64,000 nucleotides of DNA from Vibrio ishigakensis (lineage in GTDB: Bacteria; Pseudomonadota; Gammaproteobacteria; Enterobacterales; Vibrionaceae). Location of the stretch: assembly GCF_024347675.1 (NCBI RefSeq), contig NZ_AP024881.1, positions 1,488,001 through 1,552,000 on the forward strand, written 5' to 3'. Positions 1-9,154 of the stretch are shown here, piece by piece. The notes below the pieces were generated by a model. That model did not search any database and was not told where the DNA came from. It saw only the letters and a list, made by a program, of their open reading frames with translations. The position numbers and the translations under genes were made by a program. Positions within the stretch are counted from its first letter, which is position 1, and each line of letters begins with the position of its first letter.

Positions 1-2300
1 TCTTCGTTGGTCTGGTTTGAATCTGAGGCAGTAATTGTTGGGTCAGCCTGAGGGGTTACATCAATATCTAACGTATCTGATGCCCCTGTATTCGTAGTGT
101 AAGTAATGGTTGGCACATCACCGTTGAAGTCCGCTGCAGGCACAAACTCATAGCTACCGTTGGCGTTTAGGGTAATGCTACCTATACCTGCAATAATGGC
201 TGTCACCCCTGCATTGTATGTTGTGCCGTCACCTGCGACCTTAAAGGTCGCTACAGTTAGGGTGTCATCTGCATCCGAGTCATTGCTCAGAACCCCATTG
301 GCAGCATTTACTGTCAAAGTGCTGTCTTCATTGGTTTGATTGGTGTCAGATTGAGTAACCGTCGGGTCGTTCTGAGCCACCACATCAATGTCTAGGGTAT
401 CGCTGGCACCCGTGTTGGTGGTGTAGGTAACGGTTGGTACATCACCATTGAAATCCGCCACAGGCACAAACTCATAGCTACCGTTGGCGTTTAGGGTAAT
501 GCTACCTATACCTGCAATAATGGCTGTCATCCCTGCATTGTATGTTGTGCCGTCACCTGCGACCTTAAAGGTCGCTACAGTTAGGGTGTCATCTGCATCC
601 GAGTCATTGCTCAGAACCCCATTGGCAGCATTTACTGTCAAAGTGCTGTCTTCATTGGTTTGATTGGTGTCAGATTGAGTAACCGTCGGGTCGTTCTGAG
701 CCACCACATCAATGTCTAGGGTATCGCTGGCACCCGTGTTGGTGGTGTAAGTAACTGTAGGCACGTCCCCGTTAAAGTTCGCCGCAGGTACAAACTCATA
801 ACTGCCGTCAGCGTTTAACGTGAATTCACCTACACCGTCGATATCAGCAGTCTCGCCAAAGTTATAGGTGGTGTCATCACCTGCTACTTTGAAAGAGGCA
901 ACCGTTAGCGTGTCATCTACATCCGAGTCGTTGCTCAATACGCCATTGACTGCATTGACAGTCAGCGTGGTGTCTTCATTGGTTTGATTGGTGTCAGATT
1001 GCGTTACCGTTGGATCGTCTTGCGCCACTACATCGATATCCAACGTATCGCTCGCACCCGTGTTGGTGGTGTAGGTAATGGTCGGCACATCACCGTTAAA
1101 GTTAACCGCAGGTACAAACTCATAACTGCCGTCAGCGTTTAACGTGAATTCACCTACACCGTCGATATCAGCTGTCTGCCCAAAGGTATAGGTGGTGTCG
1201 TCACCCGTTACTTCGAAGGTGGCAACCGTTAGTGTGTCATCAACATCCGAGTCGTTGCTCAATACGCCATTGACTGCATTGACAGTCAGCGTGGTGTCTT
1301 CATTGGTTTGATCGGTGTCAGATTGGGTAACGGTTGGGTCGTTTTGCGCCACAACATCAATGTCTAGCGTATCGCTGGCATTGGTATTAGTGGTGTAAGT
1401 AATGGTCGGAACATCACCGTTAAAGTCCGCCGCTGGCACAAACTCATAGCTGCCGTCGGCATTCAAAGTGAACTCACCCACGCCATCAATGGTGGCGGTA
1501 TCACCAAAGTTATAGGTGGTGTCATCGTCGGCCACTTTGAAGGTCGCAACGGTCAACGTGTCATCCACATCGCTGTCGTTACTCAATACACCGTTCGCAG
1601 CATCTACCGTCAGCGTGGTGTCTTCGTTAGTTTGGTTAGTATCAGAAGCCGTTACCGTTGGATCGTTTTGCGCCACAACATCAATGTCTAGCGTATCGCT
1701 GGCATTGGTATTGGTGGTGTAAGTAATGGTCGGAACGTCACCACTAAAGTCCGCCGCTGGCACAAGCTCATAGCTGCCGTCGGCATTCAAAGTGAACTCA
1801 CCCACGCCATCAATAGTGGCGGTGTCACCAAAGTTATAGGTGGTGTCATCGTCGGCCACTTTGAAGGTCGCTACGGTCAACGTGTCATCCACATCGCTGT
1901 CGTTACTTAATACACCGTTCGCAGCATCTACCGTCAGCGTGGTGTCTTCGTTAGTTTGGTTAGTATCAGAAGCCGTTACGGTTGGATCGTTTTGCGCCAC
2001 AACATCAATGTCTAGCGTATCGCTGGCATTGGTATTGGTAGTGTAAGTAATGGTCGGAACGTCACCATTAAAGTCCGCCGCTGGCACAAACTCATAGCTG
2101 CCGTCGGCGTTCAAAGTGAACTCACCCACGCCATCAATCACGGCGGTATCGCCGAAGCTGTAAGTAGTGTCGTCATCCGCCACTTTGAAGCTCGCTAGGG
2201 TCAACGTGTCATCTACATCGCTGTCATTGCTCAGCACGCCATTGGCCGCATTTACCGTCAGCGTGGTGTCTTCGTTAGTTTGGTTGGTGTCAGATTCAGT
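1..2300 (-). repeat. Tandem 324-bp repeats in the adhesin gene
   Basis: A landmark GTCTTC followed by a Gln-Thr-Asn-rich boundary recurs at 324, 648, 972, 1296, 1620, 1944 and 2268, exactly 324 bp (108 codons) apart, and the window begins on the same phase. Some neighbouring copies are nearly identical over most of their length, for example the copies ending at about 324 and 648 and those ending at about 1620 and 1944. Each encodes one VCBS/cadherin-like domain. The array probably continues to the left of the window. Confidence 0.93.
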
Positions 2301-5195
2301 CGCTGTCGGATCGTCAACGTTTATTAAGTCAATAGTGATAAGCGCACTATCTTCCCTACCACTAGGATCTCTAACAATCACCTCACACTGATAAAGTCCC
2401 AACTGGTCATCATCAACATCGACGTTAAGAGAAATCTCACCGGTTTCTGTGTCTATAGTGAAGATGTCGTCTGTGTCCGTTCCGTTTGAGAACAAATACT
2501 CGAGCGTATCGTTATCTTCATCAAAGGCTTCAACTTGCTCAACTACAGTGCCGGCAGTAGTGCCTTCAGCAACTGAGCCAAAGTCATAGGAGTCGTCATT
2601 TACCGGGCCACCAGCAACATCACTGCCAGAGATAAACTCTGGTGCGTCGTTCACCTCAGTAACAGATGGGTCAACCGTCTCCGCATCACCATCTACCGTT
2701 CCATCGTTTGGCGTCAGGGTAAACGGTGGCAGTTCTTGGCCAGAGTTAACTAAGTCTGCACCCTCTTCTGTTAGTAGGACATTACCGTCCTCATCTAGCT
2801 TGTAATAAGTCTCATCTGATAGGGTTACAGTGACTTCATCACCGTCTTGATCGTAGGTTTCGTATTTAGCGACCACATCGTTTTCAGACGCTTGGTTCTC
2901 AATAAAGTCATTGGTTTCAGTAACGGTCAGAACAGGCTTATCATTAACTTCAGTAACAGATGGATCAACCGTTTCTGCATCACCATCAACCGTTCCATCA
3001 TTTGGAGTTAGCGTAAACGGAGGTAGTTCTTGGCCAGAGTTAACTAGATCTGCACCCTCTTCAGTAAGGAGCACATTACCGTCATCATCAAGCTTGTAAT
3101 AGGTTTCATCAGATAGAGTTACTGTTACCTCATCACCGTCTTCATCGTAGGTTTCATACTTGGCAACCACATCGTTTTCAGACGCTTGGTTTTCAATAAA
3201 GTCGTTGGTGTCAGTGACGGTTAGGACAGGTTTGTCGTTTACAGTATTCACTGTCGGAGTATCGCTCGCAGAATCGGTAAGACCCTCAGGACCCACCTCA
3301 CGAACGGTTAGATCTACCGGCGGAAGTTCATTGCCTGCATTTACCCAGTCCGCACCCTTTTCGGTAAGTACGACCTTGCCATTTACGAGCTCGTAAAATC
3401 CATCGTCATTCGTGCCCGGAGTAAAGTCGACCTCTAGTTGGTCTTCATCTTCATCATTGATGGTATAGGTCGCTACCTCATCACCCTCATTAGTAGCATC
3501 TTCTGTAACCATACCAGCAACGACTGTGATCTCAGGTGGGTCGTTTGCTTCAACTACCGTTGGCGTGCCATCATCGCTTCCAGAGAGACCACCAGCTTTG
3601 GTTTCAGTTACTACCAGAGCGATAAGTGGTAATGCGTTGCCAGCGTTAACAAACTCGGCACCTTTTGAAGTAAGCACAACCTTGCCGTCTTCTAGCGCAT
3701 AATATCCATCAGTATTCGAGCCTGGAGCAAAGCTGACAATAACCTCATCGTTTTCTTCATCAGAAGTAACATAGGTTGCAACTGCATCACCCTCATCTGT
3801 TTGGTTCTCAAAAACAGTCAGAGGTGTAATTTCTATGGTCGGTGCGTCGTTTTCCAGATTTACAGTAGGAGTTCCGTTGTCACTGCCACTGAGGTCACTA
3901 TGTACCTCCTTGACGGTCAAATCAACAGGTGGCAGCACGTTACCCGCATTCACCCAGTCAACGCCAGGTTGAGTCAGAACTACTTGTCCATCTACTAACT
4001 CATAAAATCCGTCGTCGTTGGTGCCGGGTGTAAAGTCGACCTCTAGCTCATCACCTTCTTCGTCATAGGTTTCGTAGTCAGCAACAGGGTCTCCAACCGA
4101 CGCCTCGCCCTCAGTAACAGTCAGAGGAGTAACGGTGATCTCTGGTGCCTCATTTATCTCTTCAACTGAAACCTTAATCTCTGCACTGTCTTGAAGGCCA
4201 AGCTCGTCTTGTATCGTGTAGCTAATGGTCGCTTCACCGCTGAAGCCCTCAGCAGGTTGGAAGTAGTATTGACCGCCTTCGTCTTGATACACCACGCCCT
4301 GGTCTTCAGGCACGCTGATAGAAACGATAGAGATCTCATCGCTATCTACGTCAAAATCATTCGCTAGTGGGTCAATTAGGACAGATTGATATTCTTGAGT
4401 CTGATAGCTGTCATCAACAGCAGTTGGAGCATCGTTCTCGCCCGTCACCACTATAGTAATGGTCTTGGGCTCACTCGAGTCACCTTGGTCATCTACCGCA
4501 ACGTACTCGAAGGTGATCTCTTTGGTTTCTCCGGGTGCAAGCTCATCGAACTGACCGCTTGGGTCAAAATCAAACGACCCATCGTTTCTAAAGATAAGTT
4601 CGCCTGAGTCTACGCCGCTTGAAAGCTGATAACGGACTACTTCACCGTCGCTATCGGTCGCGATTGGAACTGAGCCAAAGAGTTTTGCGTCTTCACTGGT
4701 TTCAAAGGCGTCATCGCTAGCTTCTGGGATGCTATTGATAAGCGCAACCGTTTCGAAGATAAACTGCTCAACTATTGTTTCTTGCGCTGAGGTTAAGGGA
4801 GCACCGTTTAGACCTTCAGTATCAAACGCTGTTTGAGCGATGATTTCAGCTCCGTCACGCTGAACTGCAGTGGAGGCGGTTAGGCTTGAGCCTTCGTCCC
4901 TATCTTCGGATTGTGGTTCATCATTACCGGTATCGTCAGCATCGATCGCCTGTTGCACTCTTTCTGTAACATCTACCGAGTTAATCTGACCGTCAGCGCC
5001 TACGACTGAAACATTGATCTCTGATGCGATCTCTTGTGGGTTAGGGTTTACCAGTTCACCCTCGCCAACAGAGAGCACAACGTCACCGGGCTGAGGGGCA
5101 TAGTTCTGAGGATTTATTATGAGGTCGCCGTTGGCGTTAACGATGATCCATGCATCACCAAACACAACGTCTTGTGCGAACGAGATACCATCCAT
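1..5195 (-). CDS. Giant VCBS/cadherin-like repeat adhesin (N-terminal part, runs off window)
   Basis: The minus-strand frame stays open from an ATG at 5195 to the left edge, giving about 1731 residues without the C-terminus. The start has a strong AAGGAG seven bases upstream. The first 45 residues (MDGISFAQDVVFGDAWIIV...) form a short beta-rich head without a classical signal peptide, as expected for type I secretion. A linker follows with an RDGAEIIAQTAFDT segment of the kind found near the N-terminus of LapA/BpfA-like adhesins. Next come acidic Ig/cadherin-like domains rich in DxDxD, five copies of about 100 aa (2650-4150) and at least seven 108-aa repeats (1-2300) of the type TLTVNAANGVLSNDSDVDD. 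These repeats probably bind calcium and extend the molecule for surface attachment or biofilm. I saw no TAAG or PAAG LapG cleavage site in the visible part. The divergent TolC and OmpA-like genes support a secreted adhesin. Confidence 0.9.
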   Translation of the reverse strand, partial: MDGISFAQDVVFGDAWIIVNANGDLIINPQNYAPQPGDVVLSVGEGELVNPNPQEIASEINVSVVGADGQINSVDVTERVQQAIDADDTGNDEPQSEDRDEGSSLTASTAVQRDGAEIIAQTAFDTEGLNGAPLTSAQETIVEQFIFETVALINSIPEASDDAFETSEDAKLFGSVPIATDSDGEVVRYQLSSGVDSGELIFRNDGSFDFDPSGQFDELAPGETKEITFEYVAVDDQGDSSEPKTITIVVTGENDAPTAVDDSYQTQEYQSVLIDPLANDFDVDSDEISIVSISVPEDQGVVYQDEGGQYYFQPAEGFSGEATISYTIQDELGLQDSAEIKVSVEEINEAPEITVTPLTVTEGEASVGDPVADYETYDEEGDELEVDFTPGTNDDGFYELVDGQVVLTQPGVDWVNAGNVLPPVDLTVKEVHSDLSGSDNGTPTVNLENDAPTIEITPLTVFENQTDEGDAVATYVTSDEENDEVIVSFAPGSNTDGYYALEDGKVVLTSKGAEFVNAGNALPLIALVVTETKAGGLSGSDDGTPTVVEANDPPEITVVAGMVTEDATNEGDEVATYTINDEDEDQLEVDFTPGTNDDGFYELVNGKVVLTEKGADWVNAGNELPPVDLTVREVGPEGLTDSASDTPTVNTVNDKPVLTVTDTNDFIENQASENDVVAKYETYDEDGDEVTVTLSDETYYKLDDDGNVLLTEEGADLVNSGQELPPFTLTPNDGTVDGDAETVDPSVTEVNDKPVLTVTETNDFIENQASENDVVAKYETYDQDGDEVTVTLSDETYYKLDEDGNVLLTEEGADLVNSGQELPPFTLTPNDGTVDGDAETVDPSVTEVNDAPEFISGSDVAGGPVNDDSYDFGSVAEGTTAGTVVEQVEAFDEDNDTLEYLFSNGTDTDDIFTIDTETGEISLNVDVDDDQLGLYQCEVIVRDPSGREDSALITIDLINVDDPTATESDTNQTNEDTTLTVNAANGVLSNDSDVDDTLTLASFKVADDDTTYSFGDTAVIDGVGEFTLNADGSYEFVPAADFNGDVPTITYTTNTNASDTLDIDVVAQNDPTVTASDTNQTNEDTTLTVDAANGVLSNDSDVDDTLTVATFKVADDDTTYNFGDTATIDGVGEFTLNADGSYELVPAADFSGDVPTITYTTNTNASDTLDIDVVAQNDPTVTASDTNQTNEDTTLTVDAANGVLSNDSDVDDTLTVATFKVADDDTTYNFGDTATIDGVGEFTLNADGSYEFVPAADFNGDVPTITYTTNTNASDTLDIDVVAQNDPTVTQSDTDQTNEDTTLTVNAVNGVLSNDSDVDDTLTVATFEVTGDDTTYTFGQTADIDGVGEFTLNADGSYEFVPAVNFNGDVPTITYTTNTGASDTLDIDVVAQDDPTVTQSDTNQTNEDTTLTVNAVNGVLSNDSDVDDTLTVASFKVAGDDTTYNFGETADIDGVGEFTLNADGSYEFVPAANFNGDVPTVTYTTNTGASDTLDIDVVAQNDPTVTQSDTNQTNEDSTLTVNAANGVLSNDSDADDTLTVATFKVAGDGTTYNAGMTAIIAGIGSITLNANGSYEFVPVADFNGDVPTVTYTTNTGASDTLDIDVVAQNDPTVTQSDTNQTNEDSTLTVNAANGVLSNDSDADDTLTVATFKVAGDGTTYNAGVTAIIAGIGSITLNANGSYEFVPAADFNGDVPTITYTTNTGASDTLDIDVTPQADPTITASDSNQTNE
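2640..4170 (-). repeat. Second, more diverged 294-306 bp repeat array in the adhesin gene
   Basis: Five domains begin near 2657, 2951, 3245, 3551 and 3857 with periods of 294 to 306 bp. Each has a Val-Asn-Asp boundary, an acidic DEDGDE or DEEGDE calcium-type segment, and a Tyr-Tyr-x-Leu-x-Asp-Gly / LTxxGAxxVNxG motif. The two copies nearest the 324-bp array are nearly identical to each other. The three closer to the N-terminus have diverged. Confidence 0.85.
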
Positions 5196-5196
5196 G

Positions 5197-5473
5197 TTTT
5201 CTCCTTATGGCGCCTATTTATTGGAGGTTGAATTTGCCTTCATCCTTAAGGCTTCAACTCCGGCGCACTGTATAAATTTAGTACTGTTTTACTGATACCT
5301 CCATTTTAAGGATTCATATCAACCGTACAACATATTATTTATCCTGTTGCATATGTTTTTGAGTTGTAAAATAAAAAGATCAAAACTATTATCAACTTAA
5401 CTCGCAATAAGTGTGTTGCAACGGTTCTTACCGCAACATTTAGGTCAAATGTAAAGGATTACAGGAGTCGACC
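5197..5473. promoter_or_regulatory. Divergent promoter region between adhesin and TolC genes
   Basis: This 277-bp AT-rich spacer must carry both promoters. Just upstream of the TolC start lies an interrupted inverted repeat at 5415-5437, in which GTTG and CGGT pair with ACCG and CAAC around a TCTT centre. It could be an operator or a leader hairpin. I could not assign a specific regulator. Confidence 0.5.
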
Positions 5474-6781
5474 TTGAAAGGAATCAAGCTAAGTGCGCTT
5501 GCTTTAGCGACTATGCTGTCCCATGCCGTGTCAGCTCAATCGCTCGAACAAGCAATTTCGCACACCCTCAAAACCAACCCCGAAGTTAAAGCCTCATACA
5601 ACGATTTCATGTCGTATGTTTACGATAATAAAGCTGCGGTGCGTGAGTACTATCCAAAGCTAGACCTTACCGCTGGTGTGGGCTGGGAAAACTATCAAGC
5701 AGATGTCAGTAATAGAGACGATGATTACACCGCCATAGATGCGTCCATCAAGCTAACCCAACTTATCTGGGATGGGTCTGGCACTCTTAACAATATGGAC
5801 CGAACAGCTGCTGAGGCAGAATCACTTCGCTACAAGGTACTAAGTGATGCATCAGACAAAGCTTTAGAAGTGGCAAAGGTATATCTGGATGCACTTAAAG
5901 CCTACGAAATCTTGGCGTTATCTGAGAGCAACCTAGCGACTCACAAAGAGATCTATCAAGACATCAAGAAGCGCACCGAATCCGGTGTCGGTTCCACCGC
6001 GGACTTATCGCAGGTGCAAGCGCGTATTGCGAAAGCCCACGGTAATTTGCTAGCGGCGCAGAACAACCTCTTTGATACCCATACCCAATTCACGCGATTG
6101 GTCGGGCAGTCACCGCAAGGCTTGGTATTTCCTAGAGCTGACGCCACCGCTATCCCACTCACTATAACCGAGGCGATTGAACTGGCGATTGAAATGCACC
6201 CAGTTATCAAGACCGCTCAAGTAGACGTGGATGCGGCTAAGTTCCAATACAAGCAATCCAACAGTCCTAATCTTCCTACTTTCACTATCGAGGCGGGTTA
6301 CGACTACTTCGACGACGCCGAAGGGGTTGCCGGCCGCCGTGATGAAATGAACGCTACTTTGCGAATGCGCTATAACCTATTTAACGGTGGTGTAGATTCA
6401 GCGAATAAAGACCGCGCCGCTTATCAGATGAATAAAGCAAAAGATTTGCGTGACCGCGCCTTCCGAACTGTAGAAGAAGGACTGCGTCTATCATGGAGTG
6501 CATTGGATCTGACACTGCAAGAGAAAGAGTTCCTAGCCGACCACGTAGATGCAGCCTCCGAGACCGTTGTAGCCTACGACAAGCAATACAAGATTGGACG
6601 TCGTACCCTACTCGACCTTCTTAACACAGAGAATGAGTTATTCGAATCTCGTAAAGGCTATGTAGACGCGCTATACGCTGAGCAATACGCAAAATTCCGC
6701 GTACTTAACGCTACCGGCACCTTGCTTGAATCCCTGTTAGTTGACGTTCCCGAAGAGTGGAACACGGCTGTGGAGTACTAA
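5474..6781 (+). CDS. TolC-family outer membrane channel, type I secretion
   Basis: A 435-aa protein with a signal peptide ending at about SAQS (residues 20-23). The start codon is TTG at 5474, supported by AGGAG eight bases upstream and by the signal peptide that begins there. The body is the duplicated helical/strand architecture of outer membrane efflux proteins, with the typical opening LEQAISHTLKTNPEVKAS and the second-half marker RRTLLDLLNTENELF. TolC-family proteins form trimeric outer membrane tunnels. The position divergent to a giant adhesin and directly before an OmpA-like gene points to a LapE/AggA-like role in exporting that adhesin. The matching ABC transporter and membrane fusion genes are not in the window and may lie beyond the adhesin. 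Confidence 0.92.
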   Translation: MKGIKLSALALATMLSHAVSAQSLEQAISHTLKTNPEVKASYNDFMSYVYDNKAAVREYYPKLDLTAGVGWENYQADVSNRDDDYTAIDASIKLTQLIWDGSGTLNNMDRTAAEAESLRYKVLSDASDKALEVAKVYLDALKAYEILALSESNLATHKEIYQDIKKRTESGVGSTADLSQVQARIAKAHGNLLAAQNNLFDTHTQFTRLVGQSPQGLVFPRADATAIPLTITEAIELAIEMHPVIKTAQVDVDAAKFQYKQSNSPNLPTFTIEAGYDYFDDAEGVAGRRDEMNATLRMRYNLFNGGVDSANKDRAAYQMNKAKDLRDRAFRTVEEGLRLSWSALDLTLQEKEFLADHVDAASETVVAYDKQYKIGRRTLLDLLNTENELFESRKGYVDALYAEQYAKFRVLNATGTLLESLLVDVPEEWNTAVEY

Positions 6782-6783
6782 TC

Positions 6784-7383
6784 ATGAAAAAATTAGTTTT
6801 AGCCTCTCTTGTCAGCTTACTAGTCGTGGGCTGTGCCAATGATACCGAAGAGTACATTGCAACCCCCCTTCCTGATCAACAAGCCGATCTTCGTGACTTT
6901 GACAGCGACGGTGTTATCAACGCTAGGGACAGATGTCCAAATACACCAAAAGGCGCAGAGGTAAGTAATGATGGTTGTGAGGAATATTACGAGGTTGCAC
7001 AGCAGCAGACTCTAAAGATTCTATTCCAAAATGACTCTACCGAGGTAAACCCTGTATTTGGTAGCCAGATTGAGGGTATGGCTGAGTTCTTGAAAGAATA
7101 CCCTGAAACCTCAGTTGAACTGCAGGGCTTTGCCAGTTCGCCAGGTGCAAATGAGTATAACAAGGAACTGTCCCGCAACCGCGCCATCGTGGTTCAAGAT
7201 CAGTTGGTTGGTTTCGGTGTTGAGCCCAACCGCATCAGAATCATAGGCTTTGGTGAAGAAGATAGCAGTCAAGATGACGACCCAACCGAAGAGGCGCTAG
7301 ATAGGCGCGTTGAGGCCACGGTAGTCGGCTTTAAAGGCGACTTTATTAAAGAGTGGACCATATTCACCAGTCTTCCTAAATAA
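6784..7383 (+). CDS. OmpA-like peptidoglycan-binding lipoprotein
   Basis: A 199-aa protein starting at the ATG two bases after the TolC stop, with GGAG in the preceding stop region. An upstream in-frame start exists but would overlap the TolC gene and spoil the signal. Residues 1-16 are a lipoprotein signal with lipobox VVGC. Residues near 40-62 contain a thrombospondin type 3 calcium motif (DFDSDGVINARDRCPNTPKG), followed by an OmpA C-terminal domain with the ELSRNRA helix and the late DRRVE motif. It probably ties the outer membrane to peptidoglycan and forms an operon with the TolC gene. OmpA-like proteins commonly accompany adhesin type I secretion loci. A terminator follows. Confidence 0.9.
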   Translation: MKKLVLASLVSLLVVGCANDTEEYIATPLPDQQADLRDFDSDGVINARDRCPNTPKGAEVSNDGCEEYYEVAQQQTLKILFQNDSTEVNPVFGSQIEGMAEFLKEYPETSVELQGFASSPGANEYNKELSRNRAIVVQDQLVGFGVEPNRIRIIGFGEEDSSQDDDPTEEALDRRVEATVVGFKGDFIKEWTIFTSLPK

Positions 7384-7426
7384 CTCGCTACAAAAGACGA
7401 ACTCAAAAGGTCAACAGACCCTACTC

Positions 7427-7453
7427 AGCCGGGACAAGTTCCCGGCTTTTTTA
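7427..7453 (+). terminator. Rho-independent terminator after tolC-ompA-like operon
   Basis: An eight-base-pair GC-rich stem (AGCCGGGA pairing with TCCCGGCT) with a short CAAGT loop is followed by a run of T. Confidence 0.9.
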
Positions 7454-7514
7454 TGGCTACTTCATAGGGTTATGAAGTGCTACACTGTGGAAAATTATTT
7501 CCGAGGAAAACACC

Positions 7515-7868
7515 ATGAGTCAATTAACCGACAACCTAGAACTGAACCTAGAGCTTTTTGTTGATGAATGCACAAAAACCAAACTGGTTTGGGGCCTGAA
7601 AAATGAAGATGGTTGGCTAGCTGTAGACTCTACAGAATTTGAAGAAAGCGAAGTGATGCCATTTTGGTCTAACCGCGAAGATGCGGCGGCTCATAATGTT
7701 GAAGAGTGGTCTGATTTTGAAGTGCTAGAAATCCCTCTAGATATCTTTGTTGAAGATTGGCTGATCACCCTATCTGAAGATGGCGTATTGGTTGGTACCA
7801 ACTGGAATGCACAGCTAGAAGGTAAAGAGGTTGAGCCTCAAGACCTAGCTAAGATGTTTGCCAACTAA
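7515..7868 (+). CDS. DUF2750 family protein
   Basis: A small, acidic cytoplasmic protein of 117 aa preceded by CCGAGGAAAACACC, a good ribosome site. It matches my recollection of the DUF2750 family: LVWGLKNEDGWLAVDS near residues 24-39, MPFWSNREDAA in the middle, a C-terminal IFVEDWLITLSEDGVLVGTNW segment. The function of the family is unknown. It is followed after 12 bases by the HAD phosphatase gene, suggesting cotranscription. Confidence 0.8.
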   Translation: MSQLTDNLELNLELFVDECTKTKLVWGLKNEDGWLAVDSTEFEESEVMPFWSNREDAAAHNVEEWSDFEVLEIPLDIFVEDWLITLSEDGVLVGTNWNAQLEGKEVEPQDLAKMFAN

Positions 7869-7880
7869 GAGCAGTTAAAG

Positions 7881-8690
7881 ATGTACAAACTGATTGCCAT
7901 CGACATGGATGGCACCCTTCTTAATAGCGACAAAATCATCTCTGAACGTAACAAAAAAGCCATCCAAGATGCACGTGCTCAAGGCGTCACTGTCGTACTT
8001 GCTTCTGGGCGTCCATATGAAGGTATGAAAAACTACCTGGCTGAGCTGGAGATGAACACAGACAAAGACTTTGTGCTTTGCTTTAACGCCGCCAAGGTAA
8101 TGAACCTAGGCACAGGCGAAGTGATTCGTGAAATCCTAACCACAGGTAAGGACGCTAAGCGTATTGCAAAACTCGCCAAACAGCACAACTGTAACTTCCA
8201 CGGTTTCAGTGTCGAGCATGGACTAATTGCTGAGAAAGACAGTAAATACACCCAGCATGAAGCCAATATTAACGGTCTAGATCTGACCTTTATGAGCTTT
8301 GATGACCTATCTGATGATCACTCTATGGTGAAAACCATGTTGGTTGACCCAGCTGAAATCATTGAGCCTATCGTTGCATCTTTGCCTGCTGAACTTTCTG
8401 AGGAGTACAGCATAGTGCGCAGTGCACCTTTTTTCTTGGAGTTTAACAATCCAGAAGGCAATAAAGGTTCAGGTGTGAAGGCTCTGGCTGACCACCTAGG
8501 CATTGCTCAATCTGAGGTGATGTGTATTGGTGATGCAGGCAACGACCATGAAATGCTGAAATACGCAGGCCTTGGCGTTGCGATGGAAAATGCCGACGAC
8601 GTGACCAAAGCACTTTCTAATGTGGTGACCGATACCAACAACAACTCTGGTGTTGGCATCGCTATTGAGAAGTATGTGTTAAACGCTTAA
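7881..8690 (+). CDS. yidA: Cof-type HAD-IIB sugar phosphatase, YidA-like
   Basis: A 269-aa HAD hydrolase, the length of E. coli YidA (270). Motif I is DMDGT at residues 8-12 with the two catalytic Asp residues, motif II is the SGRPYEG region, and motif IV is GDAGNDHEML near the C-terminus. IIB proteins dephosphorylate small sugar phosphates in the cytoplasm. It is 12 bases downstream of the DUF2750 gene. Its last four bases overlap the end of the convergent acetyltransferase gene, leaving no room for a terminator between them. The substrate cannot be told from sequence alone. Confidence 0.88.
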   Translation: MYKLIAIDMDGTLLNSDKIISERNKKAIQDARAQGVTVVLASGRPYEGMKNYLAELEMNTDKDFVLCFNAAKVMNLGTGEVIREILTTGKDAKRIAKLAKQHNCNFHGFSVEHGLIAEKDSKYTQHEANINGLDLTFMSFDDLSDDHSMVKTMLVDPAEIIEPIVASLPAELSEEYSIVRSAPFFLEFNNPEGNKGSGVKALADHLGIAQSEVMCIGDAGNDHEMLKYAGLGVAMENADDVTKALSNVVTDTNNNSGVGIAIEKYVLNA

Positions 8691-9154
8691 AGCGTCTTCT
8701 CAAGTACTTGTATATGCGCTCGATACCCCTGTTTTTGGTAGTATTTGAGCGCATTTTTATTGAAGTCCCACACCTCTACTTGCACTTTTTGCGCGCCCAA
8801 ACCCGCAAAGGCCAGTTCGATCTTCTCTAAAAGCGCCCGACCTATACCTAGCTTTCGAGCATCCTTTGCCACATACCAGTGATCGATTGAGCCAATATAG
8901 CTAGAGGGCTTTAGAGGCGAACTAAAACGCGATAACTCCCCAGCCACAAAACCAACCACCTCATCATTTCTTTGGGCTAAGAAGTGCAGGCACTCGGGAT
9001 GGCTAAGATAATTGTTAAGCTGAGTTTCAACCTCAGCCCTATTGAGTTTCCCGCCAAGTTCTGCGATGTGGAAGCGATATAAATCCAGCCATAGTGGAAG
9101 CAACGCTTCTGCATCATTCGGGGTTGCGATTCTAACCTTGGAAATATCCGACAT
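8687..9154 (-). CDS. GNAT family N-acetyltransferase
   Basis: A 155-aa single-domain GNAT protein. The acetyl-CoA loop is RKLGIGRALLEKIE, in the expected RxxGxGxxL form, after the strand SIDHWYVAKDA. The C-terminal part (VQVEVWDFNKNALKYYQKQGY) is the usual NxxAxxFYxKxGF-type motif. It acetylates an amine substrate that I cannot specify. Its start overlaps the end of the upstream LysE gene by 23 bases, so the two are probably translationally coupled. Its 3' end overlaps the convergent yidA-like gene by four bases. Confidence 0.88.
   Translation of the reverse strand: MSDISKVRIATPNDAEALLPLWLDLYRFHIAELGGKLNRAEVETQLNNYLSHPECLHFLAQRNDEVVGFVAGELSRFSSPLKPSSYIGSIDHWYVAKDARKLGIGRALLEKIELAFAGLGAQKVQVEVWDFNKNALKYYQKQGYRAHIQVLEKTL

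Noticed and set aside
1516..4607. Plus-strand ORFs inside the adhesin region, some repeated identically
   Set aside because: They are antisense shadows of the minus-strand adhesin repeats. Their identity reflects the 324-bp repetition, and they have no ribosome sites.
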